Source of the DNA: Neomegalonema sp.
Lineage (GTDB): Bacteria > Pseudomonadota > Alphaproteobacteria > Rhodobacterales > Rhodobacteraceae
Direction of reading: 5' to 3'
DNA length: 55,307 nucleotides
Assembly: GCA_022760435.1 (NCBI GenBank)
Contig: JALEFY010000035.1
Coordinates: forward strand, 1-55,307
Both the position numbers and the translations under genes were made by a program. Positions 17,125-25,785 of this stretch are shown in pieces; the first letter of the stretch is position 1, and each line of letters starts with the position of its first letter. Below the pieces are notes generated by a model, which worked only from the letters and a program-made list of their open reading frames with translations, did no database searches and had not been told where the DNA came from.

Positions 17125-17738
17125 TGCGCGGCCATCTGGTGATCTTCGTCAAGGAGCCGGTCGCGGGCCGGGTGAAGACGCGGCTCGGGCGGCAGATCTC
17201 GATGCCGCTGGCGGCCTGGTGGTTTCGCCATCAGGCGCGGGCGCTGATCCGGCGGCTCGGGCGCGATCCGCGCTGGCAATGCTGGCTCGCAGTCTCCCCG
17301 GATGGCGAGGGGCTCACGAGCCGGTTCTGGCCCGCCGATCTGCCGCGCTGGCCGCAAGGGCGCGGCGATCTGGGCGAGCGGATGGGCCGCGCCTTCGAGC
17401 AGATGCCGCCCGGGCCGGTGGTGATCATCGGCGCCGATATTCCGGGGATCCGCCCGGCGCATATCGCGCGCGCCTTCGCGGCGCTCGGGGGGGCGGATGC
17501 GGTGATCGGCCCGACCCTTGATGGCGGCTACTGGCTCATCGGGCTCAAGCGCAGCCCGCGCCGCGTGCCGCCGGGCTTGTTCGAGGGCGTGCGCTGGTCG
17601 AGCGCCTTTGCGCGCGCCGATACCGAAGCCACCCTATCGGGGCTGCGCATCGCCCGCGTTCAGACCTTGCGCGATGTCGATGATCTGGACGATCTGCGCG
17701 CGCTTTCGCGCCATCCTCACGCCGTTTCCAAAGGCTGA
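17124..17738 (+). CDS. TIGR04282-like transferase (DUF2064)
   Basis: A 204-residue nucleotidyl/glycosyltransferase-like protein. It begins MRGHLVIFVKEPVAGRVKTRLG, the typical start of the DUF2064/TIGR04282 group, and contains VVIIGADIPGIRP and GPTLDGGYWLIGL, the conserved signature that resembles the CobA/MobA-type nucleotide-binding fold. It starts by a one-base overlap (TGATG) with the preceding TIGR04283-like gene, so both are cotranslated. The pair is often found with radical SAM and arsenic-methylation genes; the window has arsM at 44.6 kb but not beside it. Its 3' end overlaps the convergent BLUF gene by 22 bases (17717-17738). Confidence 0.85.
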   Translation: MRGHLVIFVKEPVAGRVKTRLGRQISMPLAAWWFRHQARALIRRLGRDPRWQCWLAVSPDGEGLTSRFWPADLPRWPQGRGDLGERMGRAFEQMPPGPVVIIGADIPGIRPAHIARAFAALGGADAVIGPTLDGGYWLIGLKRSPRRVPPGLFEGVRWSSAFARADTEATLSGLRIARVQTLRDVDDLDDLRALSRHPHAVSKG

Positions 17739-18205
17739 AAACTGCGTGCGAGCCCTGCTGCTGCATTCTCCTCGTGGAAGGTGCGCAGCATATCTTCAGT
17801 GCGCTCCAACGCATCCGAGCGCAGGCCGGGGCCTCTTCGGGTTTTGCCAAAGAAGAAACCATCCGGCAAATCCTCGGGGCGGAAGGCAAAGCAGCCCATC
17901 AACCAATGGCTGAAGCTTCGCTCGTCGCTCAGCCGCTGGCGCAGCAAGGTGACATCGGTGTGGCGCGGGTCCTTGTTGATCCGGGCGAAGGTTTCAACCA
18001 CCGCCGCCTCGGGTCCCTCAAGGATCTGAAAAAACTCTCCGGCGCATTCGATCAAGACACCGGAGACGTGATTTTGCTCATTATTGCGCTGCGCGACCAG
18101 CGAGATGGCCTGAAGCCCGCGCGGCGTCAGGGAAGGGGTGGCTCGGCTGACATAGGTGAGCTGGCAGATGGCGCCTTCAGGACGCATGGTCTCGAACAAT
18201 CTCAT
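17717..18205 (-). CDS. BLUF-domain blue-light sensor
   Basis: A 162-residue protein, a single BLUF (FAD-binding blue-light) domain with a short C-terminal tail. By alignment in memory with AppA, the photochemical residues are all present: Y18 (QLTYVSRA), N42 (AQRNNEQN), Q60 (GEFFQILEG) and the W101/M103 pair (HWLMGCF). No output domain is fused, so it must act through a partner protein. A good GGAGG precedes the ATG. It lies downstream of moaB on the same strand with a 119-base gap and converges with the transferase gene, overlapping it by 22 bases. The binding partner cannot be named from the window. Confidence 0.92.
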   Translation of the reverse strand: MRLFETMRPEGAICQLTYVSRATPSLTPRGLQAISLVAQRNNEQNHVSGVLIECAGEFFQILEGPEAAVVETFARINKDPRHTDVTLLRQRLSDERSFSHWLMGCFAFRPEDLPDGFFFGKTRRGPGLRSDALERTEDMLRTFHEENAAAGLARSFQPLETA

Positions 18206-18324
18206 GCATGTTCCTCCCGAAACGTCGTCGCACTGAAGAGAGATGTCGAGACAGATTGCTCCAAAGCCCTTTCTGATGGGTGAAGCGATTGGGTTAAGCG
18301 TTGTATTTTACACAATGGCACGCA

Positions 18325-18888
18325 TTACGGGTGGGATAAATGCTCTTCGAGCCGCGGCATGATCTCGACGAGATTGCAGGGGCGGTGCCGGATATCGAGC
18401 TGCCAGCGCAGGATCTCGTCCCAGCCGTCCTTGCAAGCGCCGGTCGAGCCAGGCAATGCGAAGAGATAGGTGCCGCCGGCAACCCCGCCGCAGGCCCGCG
18501 ACTGCATGGTCGAGGTCCCGATCTTTTGCGCCGAGACCATGTGGAACAGCGCTGAGAAGCCGTCGATCTCCTTCTCATAAACCCGGCGGTGGGCCTCGAC
18601 TGAGACATCGCGCCCCGTCAGCCCCGTGCCGCCCGTGGAGATGACGACATCCACGCCCGGGTCCATGATCCAGGCCCGCAACTGCTCGGCGATCGCATCG
18701 GCCTCATCGCGCAGGATCTTGCGGTCGGCCAGGATATGCCCGGCGCTCTCGATCCGCCCGGCCAGTGTGTCGCCCGAGCGGTCCTCGGCCAGCGTGCGGG
18801 TATCGGAGACGGTGAGCACGGCGATGCGCACCGGCACGAACGCGCGGCTGAGATCGAGGCGCTCTTCATTGGGATGGGGAGAAGTCAT
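18325..18888 (-). CDS. moaB: Molybdenum cofactor biosynthesis protein MoaB
   Basis: A 187-residue protein of the MogA/MoaB family. It shows AVLTVSDTRTLAEDRSGD, then VVISTGGTGLTGRDV (the molybdopterin-binding TGGTG loop) and YLFALPGSTGACKDGWDE. The start MTSPHPNEERL at 18888 overlaps the stop of the upstream uracil-DNA glycosylase gene by four bases (18885-18888). MoaB may adenylylate molybdopterin; in many bacteria the role is shared with MogA. No other moa gene is nearby, so the pairing with DNA repair looks like coincidence of operon layout. Confidence 0.92.
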   Translation of the reverse strand: MTSPHPNEERLDLSRAFVPVRIAVLTVSDTRTLAEDRSGDTLAGRIESAGHILADRKILRDEADAIAEQLRAWIMDPGVDVVISTGGTGLTGRDVSVEAHRRVYEKEIDGFSALFHMVSAQKIGTSTMQSRACGGVAGGTYLFALPGSTGACKDGWDEILRWQLDIRHRPCNLVEIMPRLEEHLSHP

Positions 18889-19703
18889 GTCAGTTCTTTC
18901 AGTTTTGCTTCCAGGGCCAGCAAATCGCGCCACGCTTCGCGCTTCTTGTCCGGCGAGCGCAGCAGGAAGGCCGGGTGAAAGCTGGCGAGTGCCGCGACGG
19001 TCTGATTGCCGAAGGTGAGGCTCGACCAGGTGCCGCGATAGCGCATGATGCCGGTGCTGGCCTGCATGAGATGTTTGGCCGGTACATTGCCGATGCAAAG
19101 CACGACTTTCGGCGCGGCCAGCTCGATCTGCCGCTCGATGAAGGGGAGGAAAACCGCCACTTCGTCATCGGCGGGCGTGCGGTTTTGCAGCGGGCGATAG
19201 GGGATGACATTGCCGATATACGCGCCCTTCTTCGGGTCGCTCTCGCCGCGCGCTCTGCCGATCGCGGCTAGCATTCTATCGAGCAATTCGCCCGAACGCC
19301 CGACAAAGGGTTTGCCGATGCGGTCTTCATCGCGGCCCGGCGCTTCGCCGATCACCATCAGATCGGCGGCCGGATCGCCATCGGCAAAGACCGCCTGTTT
19401 GGCACCAGCCCGCAGCGGCACATCCTCGAACCCGACCAGAGCGGCGTGCAGCGCGTCGAGGTCTTGCGCGTTTTGCGCCCGTTGCCGCGCTTCGGAGACA
19501 TAATCACGCTTGGGCTCAGCGACGGGAGGCGGCGCGGCGGGCTTTGCGGCGCGGGGTTTGAACGGCACCACCTTTGGCGGCGGCGGCGCGGTGGTGCGAT
19601 CAATGGGCGCTTCGCAGACCGCTTCATCCACGCCCATTTCGGCATAGAAGGCCAGCGCTTCGATCAAGGCAGCATCGGTGAGGGGCGAGTTCGCGCTATT
19701 CAT
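18885..19703 (-). CDS. Uracil-DNA glycosylase of the family 4-like superfamily, without Fe-S cysteines
   Basis: A 272-residue protein. A Pro/Ala-rich N-terminal region (about residues 35-65) precedes the glycosylase domain: VIGEAPGRDEDRIGKPFVGRSGELLD is the family 4/5-type motif A, YIGNVIPYRPLQNRTP follows, and ASFHPAFLLRSP is motif B. Family 4 enzymes bind a 4Fe-4S cluster through four cysteines; at those places this protein has GFEDVPLR, IPYRP and VAVFLPF, with no Cys. Only two cysteines occur, neither at cluster positions. A Bradyrhizobium enzyme class lacking the cluster is described in the literature, as I recall. It removes uracil from DNA in base excision repair. Coupled to moaB. Confidence 0.85.
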   Translation of the reverse strand: MNSANSPLTDAALIEALAFYAEMGVDEAVCEAPIDRTTAPPPPKVVPFKPRAAKPAAPPPVAEPKRDYVSEARQRAQNAQDLDALHAALVGFEDVPLRAGAKQAVFADGDPAADLMVIGEAPGRDEDRIGKPFVGRSGELLDRMLAAIGRARGESDPKKGAYIGNVIPYRPLQNRTPADDEVAVFLPFIERQIELAAPKVVLCIGNVPAKHLMQASTGIMRYRGTWSSLTFGNQTVAALASFHPAFLLRSPDKKREAWRDLLALEAKLKELT

Positions 19704-19860
19704 GCAAGATTATGGCTCGGATCACTCGATAATCTGCGCCTGATGCCGCAGGTGCGTTGACCGCGCAGAAACTGAAATCGTACTTTTAGCAAGTAAGCAT
19801 AGACCCGATGGCCGAACTAAGCCATCTCCAAAACAAGACCGGATCCTGAGGAGGCACGCG

Positions 19861-21513
19861 ATGGAACGCGAGGCAATGGAATATGACGTGGTGATTGTCG
19901 GGGCGGGGCCCGCCGGGCTCTCCGCTGCAATCAAGCTCAAGCAACTCGGCGGCGATGATTTGTCGGTCGCGGTGCTGGAGAAGGGCTCCGAGGTGGGCGC
20001 TCATATTCTCTCGGGAGCCGTTGTCGATCCGATCGGGATGGAGCGTCTGTTCGGCCCGGACTGGGAAACGCTCGGCGCACCGTTCAACACCAAGGTGACC
20101 GAAGACCGCTTTTTCGTGCTCGGTCAGAACGGGCAAATGCGCCTGCGCAACTTTCTCATGCCGCCGCTGATGGACAATCACGGCGCCTACATCGTCTCGC
20201 TGGGCAATGTCTGCCGCTGGCTGGCTGAAAAGGCGGAGGAGATGGGCGTCGAGGTCTTGCCGGGCATCGCGGCCTCCAAGCCGATCTATGGCGAGCAGGG
20301 CGAGCTGGTCGGGGTGATCGCCGGTGAGGTGGGTATTCTGGCCGATGGCAGCCAGGGCCCCGATTATGACCCGGGCATGGAGATGCGCGGGCGCTATGTG
20401 CTGATCGCCGAAGGCGTGCGCGGCAGCCTCGCCAAGGAACTGATCGCGAAATACGAGCTCGACAAGGACAGCGATGTCCCGAAATTCGGCATTGGCATGA
20501 AGGAGCTGTGGGAGGTCGATCCCGCAAAGCACAAGCTGGGGCAGGTCACGCACAGCATGGGCTGGCCGCTCGGCAATGCTGCCGGGGGCGGGTCCTTCAT
20601 GTATCACCTTGAAAACAATCAGGTCTATGTCGGCTTCGTCGTCCATCTGAACTACGAGAACCCGTATCTGTCGCCCTATCAGGAGTTCCAGCGGTTCAAG
20701 CATCATCCGCTGATCGCCGAGGTGCTGGAGGGCGGCCGCCGCATCTCCTATGGCGCGCGGGCGATCACCGAAGGCGGCTGGCAATCGGTGCCCAAGATGA
20801 GTTTTCCGGGCGGTTTGCTGATCGGCTGCTCGGCGGGGCTCGTGAACGTGCCGCGCATCAAGGGCTCGCATAACGCGATGATCTCCGGGGTGATTGCGGC
20901 CGAGCATGTGGCGCAGGCGCTGGGCGCCGGGCGCGGCGGTGATGAGCTGCCCGAGTTCTGGGACGAGATTCAGACCAGCGAGATTGCGAGCGATCTCAAG
21001 CCGGTGCGCAACGTGAAGCCGCTCTGGAGCCGTCTTGGCCTTGTCGGCGGTCTGGCGGTTGGCGGCATGGATATGTGGTTTGCCAATATCTTTGGCGGCA
21101 CGCTGCTCGGCACGCTCTCGCATGGCAAGACCGATGCGGCAGCGACTGGCGAAGCGGCGAAGTTCAAGCCGATCGACTATCCCAAGCCTGATGGCGTGCT
21201 GTCCTTCGACCGGCTGACCAACGTGTCTTACTCGGCGACCAATCACGAGGAAGACCAGCCGAGCCATCTGGTGCTCAAGGATCCTTCGATCCCGATCGCG
21301 GTCAACCTGCCCCGCTATGCCGAGCCCGCGCAGCGCTATTGCCCGGCTGGGGTTTATGAGGTGCTGACCGATGAGGATGGCTCGAACCCGCGCTTCCAGA
21401 TCAACGCGCAGAACTGCGTGCACTGCAAGACCTGCGATATCAAGGATCCGTCGCAGAACATCACCTGGTGCACGCCGCAGGGTGGCGAGGGGCCGAACTA
21501 CCCCAATATGTAA
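19861..21513 (+). CDS. Electron transfer flavoprotein-ubiquinone oxidoreductase
   Basis: A 550-residue inner-membrane-associated flavoprotein that passes electrons from ETF (fatty acid and amino acid dehydrogenases) to ubiquinone. The FAD-binding GAGPAGLSAAIKL is at the start; the 4Fe-4S cluster region near the C-terminus carries the four cysteines in CPAGVYE, NCVHCKTCDIKDP and ITWCTP. Length and order are standard for bacterial ETF-QO. A strong ribosome-binding site (GAGGAGG, about ten bases before the ATG at 19861) supports the start. It is a single-gene unit closed by a strong terminator. Confidence 0.97.
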   Translation: MEREAMEYDVVIVGAGPAGLSAAIKLKQLGGDDLSVAVLEKGSEVGAHILSGAVVDPIGMERLFGPDWETLGAPFNTKVTEDRFFVLGQNGQMRLRNFLMPPLMDNHGAYIVSLGNVCRWLAEKAEEMGVEVLPGIAASKPIYGEQGELVGVIAGEVGILADGSQGPDYDPGMEMRGRYVLIAEGVRGSLAKELIAKYELDKDSDVPKFGIGMKELWEVDPAKHKLGQVTHSMGWPLGNAAGGGSFMYHLENNQVYVGFVVHLNYENPYLSPYQEFQRFKHHPLIAEVLEGGRRISYGARAITEGGWQSVPKMSFPGGLLIGCSAGLVNVPRIKGSHNAMISGVIAAEHVAQALGAGRGGDELPEFWDEIQTSEIASDLKPVRNVKPLWSRLGLVGGLAVGGMDMWFANIFGGTLLGTLSHGKTDAAATGEAAKFKPIDYPKPDGVLSFDRLTNVSYSATNHEEDQPSHLVLKDPSIPIAVNLPRYAEPAQRYCPAGVYEVLTDEDGSNPRFQINAQNCVHCKTCDIKDPSQNITWCTPQGGEGPNYPNM

Positions 21514-21528
21514 CGCGAAATTGAGTGG

Positions 21529-21577
21529 GCGGGAGAAGGGCGAGGGGTGTTCTTCCCGCCCTTCTCTCGCTCTTTTT
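21529..21577 (+). terminator. Strong intrinsic terminator after ETF-QO gene
   Basis: A 14-bp stem (one G-T pair) with arms GCGGGAGAAGGGCG (21529-21542) and CGCCCTTCTCTCGC (21557-21570), then CTCTTTTT-like tail ending near 21577. Begins 16 bases after the stop codon. Confidence 0.88.
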
Positions 21578-21759
21578 CCGCTCAATCTAATTTTTTGACA
21601 TTGCAGCGGCGCATTTCCTCCGCAAATCTAAACCTGTAGATGTCACAATCCGCGCTGAAAGATTGCTCAGCCTGAGCCAACCTGTCGGCAAGTCTTCGAT
21701 ATGTCGATTTGGTGCGTGCATCATCAGCGCAGGCCGAGACAGAGATTGAGGAGATACCG

Positions 21760-23649
21760 ATGACGCGCGTGAGCAGATTTCTGGCGATCCTGAGCATGAG
21801 CGCGGCCTTGGGAGGGGTGGCCGGCACAGCGCTCGGCGACAGTTTTACGGGCTCCTATCTCGCAGGACGCCATGCCGCGATCGCGCATGACATGAAAGCG
21901 GCGGCGAGTTTCTTCGGCCATGCGGTTGCGCAAAATCCTGAAGACAGCGCGCTGTTGTCCCAGGCGCTGGTTTACGCCGTTTCTGCGGGTGAGATGCGCC
22001 GCGCGATGGCTCTGGCCACCCGGCTGGATGCGCGCGAGCCGGGTTTTTCGGTCTCACGGTTGGTGCTCGCCGTTGACGCGATCCGTTCGGGCGATTTCGA
22101 CGAGGCCGCCTTGCGCCTCACCCCGCGCCTTGTCGATCATGGCCGCTATCAACTCTCCTCGCTGACCGTTGTCGATGAAGTGCTGCGCTATCCGGCCAGC
22201 GTTGCCCGCCGTCCGATCCGTACCGGCAGCGCACGCTATTTCGAGACGCTGTTGCCATCGCTGCTGGCGGGATGGGCCGAGGCGGGCCGCGGTGATTTCG
22301 AGGCGGCTGCGGATGCGCTGGAGGAGTTGTCCGATCGCGAATACGGCGCTTATTTCGGAGGCTATCACGCCGGTCTGGTGGAGAGCTTCGCTGGAGACCA
22401 CGCCCGCGCGGTAGAGCAGTTCGAGGCCGCGATGGCCGCGAATGAAACCGTCGCCCGCCGCGTTGTCATTGCTTATGGCCGCGCGCTGGAAGCTGCGGGC
22501 CGGGCCGAGGATGCAATCGCGCAATATGATGCCATGCTCGCCCGCGCTCCGCGTGATCCGCAGCTTCTGGCTGCCCGAACCCGCGCGCTTCACGCCTCGC
22601 TGAGCGGCGAGCCGCGTCTCGATGTGCCGCTGGTCGTTGCCTCGCCGACCGAAGGCGCTGCCGAGGTGCTGTTCGGCCTCGGATCGGTTTTTGCGCAGGA
22701 AGACGATCTGGCGCCGCTTGCGCTGATCTATGGCCAACTCGCGCTTCACCTGCATCCCGGCTATACCGAGGCGCGACTTCTGGTGGCCGAAGTTTTTGAA
22801 AACATGGGCAGAACCGAGGATGCCTTGCACCATTATGCCATGGTGCCGCAGGGGGATATCAATTTTGTCGGCGCGCAGGTCAGCCTTGCCTTCGCGCAAA
22901 GCCGCCTCGACCGCATGGAGGAAGCGATCGGCACCCTTCAGGCTCTGACAAGCTATGAGGAGCAGGCGCCGACCGTCTATTTCGCGCAAGGCGGCTTGCT
23001 CAGTGCCGAGAAACGTTACGAGGAATGTATCGCTGCCTATAGCGAAGGGCTTCAGCGGCTGGAGGGCTATACGGAGCGCAATTGGTGGCAGTTCTTCCAA
23101 CGCGGTATCTGTCTGGAGCGGCGGGGCGAATGGCAACGCGCTGAGGGTGATTTCCAACAGGCGCTGGAGCTCAGCCCCGGTCAGCCGGACGTGCTCAACT
23201 ATATGGGCTACAGCCTGGTCGAAATGGGCATGCGCCTTCAGGAAGCGCGCGACATGATCGAGCGGGCGGTGGAGGCGGCGCCGGAGCGCGGTTACATCAT
23301 CGATTCCCTGGGCTGGGTTCTCTACCGCCTTGGCGACTATGAGGAAGCCGTCGCCAAGCTGCAAATCGCGGTGGAGAAAGACCCGGTGGAGCCGGTTATC
23401 AATGACCATCTGGGCGATGCGCTCTGGAAGGTCGGGCGCAAGATGGAGGCTCGGTTCCAATGGAAGCGCGCGCTATCCTTCAAGCCCGAAGCCACCGATG
23501 AATTGCGCATCCGGCGCAAGCTCGAGCAGGGCCTTGATGCGGTGCTGGCGGAAGAGGCGGCAGTTGCGGCGCAAAAGGCCGAGGCAGAGGCGCATGATAC
23601 GGTCCATGGCGCCGATCCGGTGGAAAAGGGCGACGCACAGGGTGGCTGA
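21760..23649 (+). CDS. Exported tetratricopeptide-repeat protein
   Basis: A 629-residue protein with a signal peptide (MTRVSRFLAILSMSAALGG, cleaved near ALGD) followed by many TPR-like helical repeats over almost the whole length; clear ones are HYAMVPQGDINFVGAQ, AEGDFQQALELSPGQP and EEAVAKLQIAVEKDPVEP. The C-terminal repeats closely resemble the conserved TPR proteins that accompany ispE in alphaproteobacteria. It is probably periplasmic or outer-membrane associated, and its partner is unknown. I chose ATG 21760 because GAGGAG lies just upstream and the signal peptide begins there; an upstream in-frame TTG at 21709 adds 17 residues. ispE follows after 21 bases. Confidence 0.85.
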   Translation: MTRVSRFLAILSMSAALGGVAGTALGDSFTGSYLAGRHAAIAHDMKAAASFFGHAVAQNPEDSALLSQALVYAVSAGEMRRAMALATRLDAREPGFSVSRLVLAVDAIRSGDFDEAALRLTPRLVDHGRYQLSSLTVVDEVLRYPASVARRPIRTGSARYFETLLPSLLAGWAEAGRGDFEAAADALEELSDREYGAYFGGYHAGLVESFAGDHARAVEQFEAAMAANETVARRVVIAYGRALEAAGRAEDAIAQYDAMLARAPRDPQLLAARTRALHASLSGEPRLDVPLVVASPTEGAAEVLFGLGSVFAQEDDLAPLALIYGQLALHLHPGYTEARLLVAEVFENMGRTEDALHHYAMVPQGDINFVGAQVSLAFAQSRLDRMEEAIGTLQALTSYEEQAPTVYFAQGGLLSAEKRYEECIAAYSEGLQRLEGYTERNWWQFFQRGICLERRGEWQRAEGDFQQALELSPGQPDVLNYMGYSLVEMGMRLQEARDMIERAVEAAPERGYIIDSLGWVLYRLGDYEEAVAKLQIAVEKDPVEPVINDHLGDALWKVGRKMEARFQWKRALSFKPEATDELRIRRKLEQGLDAVLAEEAAVAAQKAEAEAHDTVHGADPVEKGDAQGG

Positions 23650-23670
23650 TGCCGCCTTGAGACATTTTCG

Positions 23671-24609
23671 GTGCAGTCAGGCAATCCCGGGGGCGGTGTG
23701 TCCGATGATTTGACGGGCTCAGATGCGCTGGGCTCCCGGAAGGCGGCGGCTTCCCCGGTGCGCGAATTTGCGCGCGCCAAGGTCAATCTCTTCCTGCACA
23801 TTCTCGGTCAGCGCCCGGATGGTCTTCACCGTCTGGAGAGCCTTGCCGTCTTTCCCCGGATCGGCGACACGCTGGAATTCGAGCCGGGGACGCATATCAG
23901 CCTGAGCATCGATGGCCCCTTCGCCGGGCAGCTCAGCGCCGATTCGGATAATCTCGTTCTGCGCGCGGCTGGCTTGCTGAGCGAGCGTCATTCGGATCGC
24001 GCCTTGGCCGGGGCGGCGATGCGGCTGACCAAACGCTTGCCGATCGCCTCGGGGATCGGGGGCGGCTCGGCTGATGCCGCCGCTGCTCTGCGCGGGCTGA
24101 TGCGGCTGTGGCGGCTCGACATCGCCCCTCGCGATCTGGCGCAACTGGCGCGGCGATTGGGTGCGGATGTCCCGGTTTGCCTCGACGACAAGCCGCAATT
24201 CATGGGCGGGATCGGCGAAGAACTGGTGCCTGCGCCTCCCTTGCCTTCGATGGCCATCTTGCTGGTCAATCCCGGCATTGCGGTCAGCACCCCGAGTGTT
24301 TTTCAAGCCTTGACGCGCAAGCAATGGCCCGCGGCGGATCCGATGCCGGTCGGAGCGGATCTTGCGGCTTTGGTGGGCTGGCTCTCGAGCCAGCGCAATG
24401 ATCTGCAAGAGCCGGCCTGCACGCTCTGCCCGCCGATACGCAAGGCCCTGAGCGCGCTCGAAGCCCTGGACGGGCAGCTTCTGACACGCATGTCGGGGAG
24501 CGGCGCGAGCTGTTTTGCCCTGTTTGAAAGCCTTGAGGACGCGCAGGAGGGCGCGCGCCGGATCGCCCTTGCGCATCCGCAATGGTGGCAGGCGGTGGGC
24601 CTGCTGTGA
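23671..24609 (+). CDS. ispE: 4-diphosphocytidyl-2-C-methyl-D-erythritol kinase
   Basis: A GHMP kinase of the MEP isoprenoid pathway, 312 residues if started at the GTG at 23671. ARAKVNLFLHILGQRPDG gives the substrate-binding lysine region, PIASGIGGGSADAAA is the ATP-binding glycine-rich loop, and RMSGSGASCFALF is GHMP motif 3. The first 25-30 residues are poorly conserved, so a shorter start at GTG 23698 is possible; neither has a strong ribosome-binding site. Part of a likely TPR protein-ispE transcript. Confidence 0.93.
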   Translation: MQSGNPGGGVSDDLTGSDALGSRKAAASPVREFARAKVNLFLHILGQRPDGLHRLESLAVFPRIGDTLEFEPGTHISLSIDGPFAGQLSADSDNLVLRAAGLLSERHSDRALAGAAMRLTKRLPIASGIGGGSADAAAALRGLMRLWRLDIAPRDLAQLARRLGADVPVCLDDKPQFMGGIGEELVPAPPLPSMAILLVNPGIAVSTPSVFQALTRKQWPAADPMPVGADLAALVGWLSSQRNDLQEPACTLCPPIRKALSALEALDGQLLTRMSGSGASCFALFESLEDAQEGARRIALAHPQWWQAVGLL

Positions 24610-24691
24610 TAACCGGCGCCACGGCGCGCCTCGCCTTGTATCCTTCGCACGCGCGACTATGCTGATGCCGCCTTTCAGAGAGGATCGCTTC

Positions 24692-25717
24692 ATGGCCCAC
24701 CCCATTCCCGAAATGATGAGCTGCATCGAGATCTCCGCGCCAGGCGGTCCGGATGTGCTGGTGCCGGCTCAACGACCGGTGCCCGAACCCGAACATGACG
24801 AGATCCTGATCAAGGTCGCCGCGGCCGGGGTCAATCGGCCCGATGCACTTCAGCGTGCCGGCCATTATGATCCGCCGAAGGGTGCCTCGGATCTGCCGGG
24901 GCTCGAGGTCTCCGGCACCATCGTCGCCAAGGGCAGCAATGTCGCCAATTGGCAGATCGGCGATCAGGTCTGCGCGCTGACCCCGGGCGGCGGCTATGCC
25001 GAATACTGCCTCACCCATGCCGATCACGCCTTGCCGATCCCCGAAGGGCTCGACATGGCCGAAGCCGCGGCGCTCCCCGAAACCTTCTTCACGGTCTGGA
25101 GCAATGTGTTCGAGCGCGGTGCCTTGCAAGCGGGCGAGACCTTGCTGATCCATGGCGGCTCCAGCGGCATCGGCACCACGGCGATCCAGCTCGCCAAGGC
25201 GTTCGGCGCGCGGGTATTCGTCACCGCCGGGTCGGAGGAGAAATGCGCCGCTTGCCGTGATCTGGGCGCGGAACTGGCGATCAATTATCGCGAGACCGAT
25301 TTCGTCGAGGCCGTGCGCGCGGCGACCGACAAGCGCGGGGTGGATGTGATCCTCGACATGGTCGGAGGCGATTATATCGGGCGCAATTTCAAGGCCGCGG
25401 CGATGGATGGGCGAATCGTCAACATCGCCTTCTTGCAAGGGGCCAAGGCCGAGGTGAATTTCGCGCTCGGCATGGTCAAGCGTCTGACCTGGACCGGCTC
25501 GACCCTGCGGCCGCGCTCGATCGCGTACAAGGCGCAGCTTGCCGAGATTCTGGCGGCCAAGGTCTGGCCCAAAATCGGGGGCAAGATCGGTGACCAGATC
25601 GGCTCAGCAGGCATTCGCCCGGTGATGGATCAGCGCTTCGCCCTGTCAGACGCTGCGGCTGCGCATGCGCGTATGGAGAGTTCGGCCCATATCGGCAAGA
25701 TCGTGCTGATCCCCTGA
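24692..25717 (+). CDS. NAD(P)H quinone oxidoreductase (PIG3/zinc-less MDR family)
   Basis: A 341-residue medium-chain dehydrogenase/reductase of the PIG3-like (TIGR02824) quinone oxidoreductase type. The GroES-like domain has AAGVNRPDALQRAGHY, and the nucleotide-binding part has LLIHGGSSGIGTTAIQLAKA; no structural zinc-cysteine cluster is visible. It reduces quinones or enals with NADPH. ATG 24692 follows AGAGAGGATC; ATG codons at 24713 or 24716 are alternatives closer to the family start MMSCIEIS. A terminator directly follows the stop and reaches into the convergent gene. Confidence 0.92.
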   Translation: MAHPIPEMMSCIEISAPGGPDVLVPAQRPVPEPEHDEILIKVAAAGVNRPDALQRAGHYDPPKGASDLPGLEVSGTIVAKGSNVANWQIGDQVCALTPGGGYAEYCLTHADHALPIPEGLDMAEAAALPETFFTVWSNVFERGALQAGETLLIHGGSSGIGTTAIQLAKAFGARVFVTAGSEEKCAACRDLGAELAINYRETDFVEAVRAATDKRGVDVILDMVGGDYIGRNFKAAAMDGRIVNIAFLQGAKAEVNFALGMVKRLTWTGSTLRPRSIAYKAQLAEILAAKVWPKIGGKIGDQIGSAGIRPVMDQRFALSDAAAAHARMESSAHIGKIVLIP

Positions 25718-25740
25718 GCGCGGACCTCGCTGCCGTGAAG

Positions 25741-25785
25741 AGGGCCTGATCGGCACTGTCAGAAGTCGCTGATCAGGCCCTTTTT
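25741..25785 (+). terminator. Intrinsic terminator of the quinone oxidoreductase gene, overlapping SdhAF4 codons
   Basis: Perfect 11-bp stem AGGGCCTGATC (25741-25751) / GATCAGGCCCT (25771-25781) with T-run to 25785. The 3' arm and tail lie inside the last codons of the convergent DUF1674 gene, so the hairpin sequence is also protein coding. Confidence 0.82.
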
